NCBI RefSeq assembly: GCF_008086345.1
Contig: NZ_CP043006.1
Span: 4,710,032-4,774,031, forward strand
DNA from: Chitinophaga sp. XS-30
GTDB lineage: Bacteria > Bacteroidota > Bacteroidia > Chitinophagales > Chitinophagaceae
Direction: 5' to 3'
DNA length: 64,000 nucleotides
Shown here: positions 62,320 through 64,000 of the stretch, piece after piece
How positions within the stretch are numbered: position 1 is the first letter of the stretch
Layout: each line of letters starts with the position of its first letter
Notes under the pieces: model-generated
Seen by the model: only the letters and a program-made list of their open reading frames with translations
Told to the model about the DNA's origin: nothing
The model's database searches: none
Program-made: the position numbers and the translations under genes

Positions 62320-64000
62320 ATGAACATAAAGACACTATGCAGCTTCCTGCTGTTATCGATATTCGCCGCTACGTCCTGCACCGATCTTGAAGAGGAGCCT
62401 TTTGACGTAGCGCCTGCAGACCAGTATTACACCAGTAAAAAAGCGGTCACCGCGGCACTTTTACGCCCTTATGAGCATGCGCACTGGTGCGGATGGGACG
62501 GCGACCGCTGGCTGATCTCCGAACTGACGGCAGACCAGTTCGTATGGACCCAGAAAGGCAAACACGGTTACGATGGCGGCGACTGGGTTCGCCTTCATGG
62601 CCATACCTGGACGCCGGACGACAACCATATCAACGGCGGATGGGTTGGCCCTTACCAGGGTATCGCGCAATGCAACGTGATCATGAAAGACCTGGCTTCT
62701 CTCGACTACTCCCTGTTCGACATGACGGAAGCGGACCAGGCCCGGCATGTAGCCGAGCTGCGTGTGCTCCGTGCCTGGTTCTACCTTTTCCTGATCGATT
62801 ACTTCCGCGAAGTGCCGATCTACAAGGAACCGCAGACCATCGAAGCCCAGTCTACCCCGCAGGAAGTTTTCACCTACATCGAAACAGAGCTGAAAGAAGC
62901 ATTGCCCGCACTTTCTAAAAACGGAGGCGTGGGAAGATGGGACCAGGGAGGCGCCGCCGCATTGCTGGTCCGCCTCTACCTGAATGCGGAAAAATGGATC
63001 GGCACGCCAAAATATACGGAATGCGCTACCGTTGCGCAGGACATCATAGACGGGGATTACGGCACCTATTCCATCGACACGGATTACCGCGGCCCCTTCC
63101 GATCCGGTATAAAAGACTACCGCTCCCCGGAAAACATCTTCGAGTTCCCCCATGCGAAGAACCTTTATGAATTCGGCTGGATGTACAACGCCACCATGCA
63201 TTACCAGTCCCGCTACTCGCTGGACAATGACTGGGGTTCCTGGAACGGCGTCCACCTCACGCCTTCCCGCGATGAGAATGGCGCGCTGTACACCTACAAG
63301 CTCGGCATGCCCTACGAGCGGTATGCAGCTGCAGACAAAAGGAAACAGCCCTTCCGCACCACATCCAAGAACGCGGATTACGAAGGTTTCTTCCTGATCG
63401 GGCAGCAGTATGAATTCAACAGGGCCAATGGTTTCGGTTTCGACAGCTCCCGGCCCGTGAACGGAACGGAGGAATACAATGGCCGGCCGCTGGCTTTTGT
63501 GGACCAGGTGGCCAGGTTCTCCGAAAGACCCGGCGGGCGCTGGAACGAAGGTTCCCATGTGATCACCGGGGAAGAAAACTCGGGCGTAAGGCTGCTGAAG
63601 TTCCCCTGGCTCCCCATGTCGCAACAGTTCTTCCAGTTCAATTCCGCCACCGAGATCCGCCTTGCGGAGATCTACTACTCCCTGGCGGAATGCAGATACC
63701 GTGCGGGCGATGTACCCGGTGCAGCGGCGCTGCTGGATGCCGTGCGCAGCCGGAACTTCGACCCGGCAGACTGGCCTGCCAACAGCTACGTGCAGAATAT
63801 TGCCCGGCTGACAGATGACGAATTCGTAGATGAGCTGGGACGGGAGTTTATCGGTGAACGCCACCGCAGGACCGACCTGGTACGCTGGAACAGGTTTGGC
63901 AACGAATGGTGGGATAAACCGGCGGATAGCCGGGACAGAAGTGTTTTCCCTATTCCGTCAAGAGCACTGAACTCCAATCCACTGCTAAAGCCGAACGGGT
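62320..64000 (+). CDS. SusD/RagB-family lipoprotein, partial at right edge
   Basis: At least 560 aa, open to the edge with no stop. Two in-frame ATGs: 62299 (2 nt after the susC stop) and 62320. The latter is chosen because it gives a normal lipoprotein signal, MNIKTLCSFLLLSIFAATSC with C20. SusD features: CTDLEEEPFDVAPADQYYTS, AELRVLRAWFYLFLIDYFREVPIY (RA--Y--L---YG-P position), RLAEIYYSLAECRYRAGDV, ELGREFIGERHRRTDLVRWNRF near the C-terminus. It partners the upstream SusC. Substrate unknown, as the downstream genes are outside the window. Confidence 0.93.
   Translation, partial: MNIKTLCSFLLLSIFAATSCTDLEEEPFDVAPADQYYTSKKAVTAALLRPYEHAHWCGWDGDRWLISELTADQFVWTQKGKHGYDGGDWVRLHGHTWTPDDNHINGGWVGPYQGIAQCNVIMKDLASLDYSLFDMTEADQARHVAELRVLRAWFYLFLIDYFREVPIYKEPQTIEAQSTPQEVFTYIETELKEALPALSKNGGVGRWDQGGAAALLVRLYLNAEKWIGTPKYTECATVAQDIIDGDYGTYSIDTDYRGPFRSGIKDYRSPENIFEFPHAKNLYEFGWMYNATMHYQSRYSLDNDWGSWNGVHLTPSRDENGALYTYKLGMPYERYAAADKRKQPFRTTSKNADYEGFFLIGQQYEFNRANGFGFDSSRPVNGTEEYNGRPLAFVDQVARFSERPGGRWNEGSHVITGEENSGVRLLKFPWLPMSQQFFQFNSATEIRLAEIYYSLAECRYRAGDVPGAAALLDAVRSRNFDPADWPANSYVQNIARLTDDEFVDELGREFIGERHRRTDLVRWNRFGNEWWDKPADSRDRSVFPIPSRALNSNPLLKPNG

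Noticed and set aside
62461..63864. 467-aa minus-strand frame over the second susD
   Set aside because: Shadow of a clear SusD gene; no signal, no domain.
1..64000. tRNA or rRNA genes
   Set aside because: No sequence with T-arm GGTTCGAATCC-type motif in a cloverleaf context and no rRNA-like stretch was found by eye in the gaps.

Overview
The window reads as the chromosome of a Bacteroidota species, most likely a Chitinophaga-like member of the Chitinophagaceae. The evidence is two SusC/SusD pairs (one with an ECF sigma/FecR regulator pair), a type IX secretion sorting domain, DUF1735, DUF4974 and DUF4369-type proteins, promoters of the TTTG-N19-TAnnTTTG type, and many lipoproteins with L-A-x-C lipoboxes. 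I see no rRNA, tRNA, CRISPR array, transposase or prophage replication gene.

Layout. 0-5.4 kb is accessory DNA: the broken start of a Fic-family gene behind a perfect inverted repeat, a lipoprotein, a frameshifted YegP/DUF1508 gene, a SymE-like toxin gene divergent from an XRE regulator, and a run of small uncharacterised genes (HTH protein, 247-aa protein of an unnamed Bacteroidota family, 69-aa two-helix membrane protein). 5.4-14.6 kb is one minus-strand operon-like block: ECF sigma, FecR, STN-SusC, SusD, DUF1735/discoidin lipoprotein and TlpA-type thioredoxin. 14.8-17.4 kb is AT-richer: a zinc-peptidase-like protein, a MaoP/DUF413-like protein and a tail-fibre-like surface protein. 17.5-26.1 kb carries a frameshifted MFS exporter divergent from a LysR regulator, an OmpA-like lipoprotein, a thioredoxin and a two-repeat M16 peptidase. 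26.6-32.6 kb is carbohydrate breakdown: GH51 arabinofuranosidase facing a GH78-GH2 pair.

32.7-43.1 kb holds a HAD phosphatase, RluF, a class C beta-lactamase-like hydrolase coupled to an ECF sigma factor and a membrane protein, five 32-bp tandem repeats, a TetR-SDR pair with matching palindromic operators, FabF, and the circularly permuted ATP-grasp / alpha-E / transglutaminase trio, whose alpha-E gene carries two mutually compensating indels. 43.2-52.2 kb is mostly metabolic (proBA, FtsX-type permease, kynureninase with an SGNH hydrolase, beta-barrel protein, SRPBCC protein, secreted RidA-like protein). 52.5-58.3 kb has a small hydrophilic protein, a four-part GH76 enzyme for type IX secretion, a GlxA regulator divergent from a DUF2231-Rieske protein, a VOC protein and a DUF6265 lipoprotein. 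58.4-64 kb is a long regulatory leader followed by a second SusC/SusD pair running off the right edge.

Unusual points: four decayed or frameshifted genes (Fic, DUF1508, MFS, alpha-E), several short tandem repeats, and the uncharacterised 2.8-4.3 kb module. All family calls come from reading motifs and recall, not from database searches.
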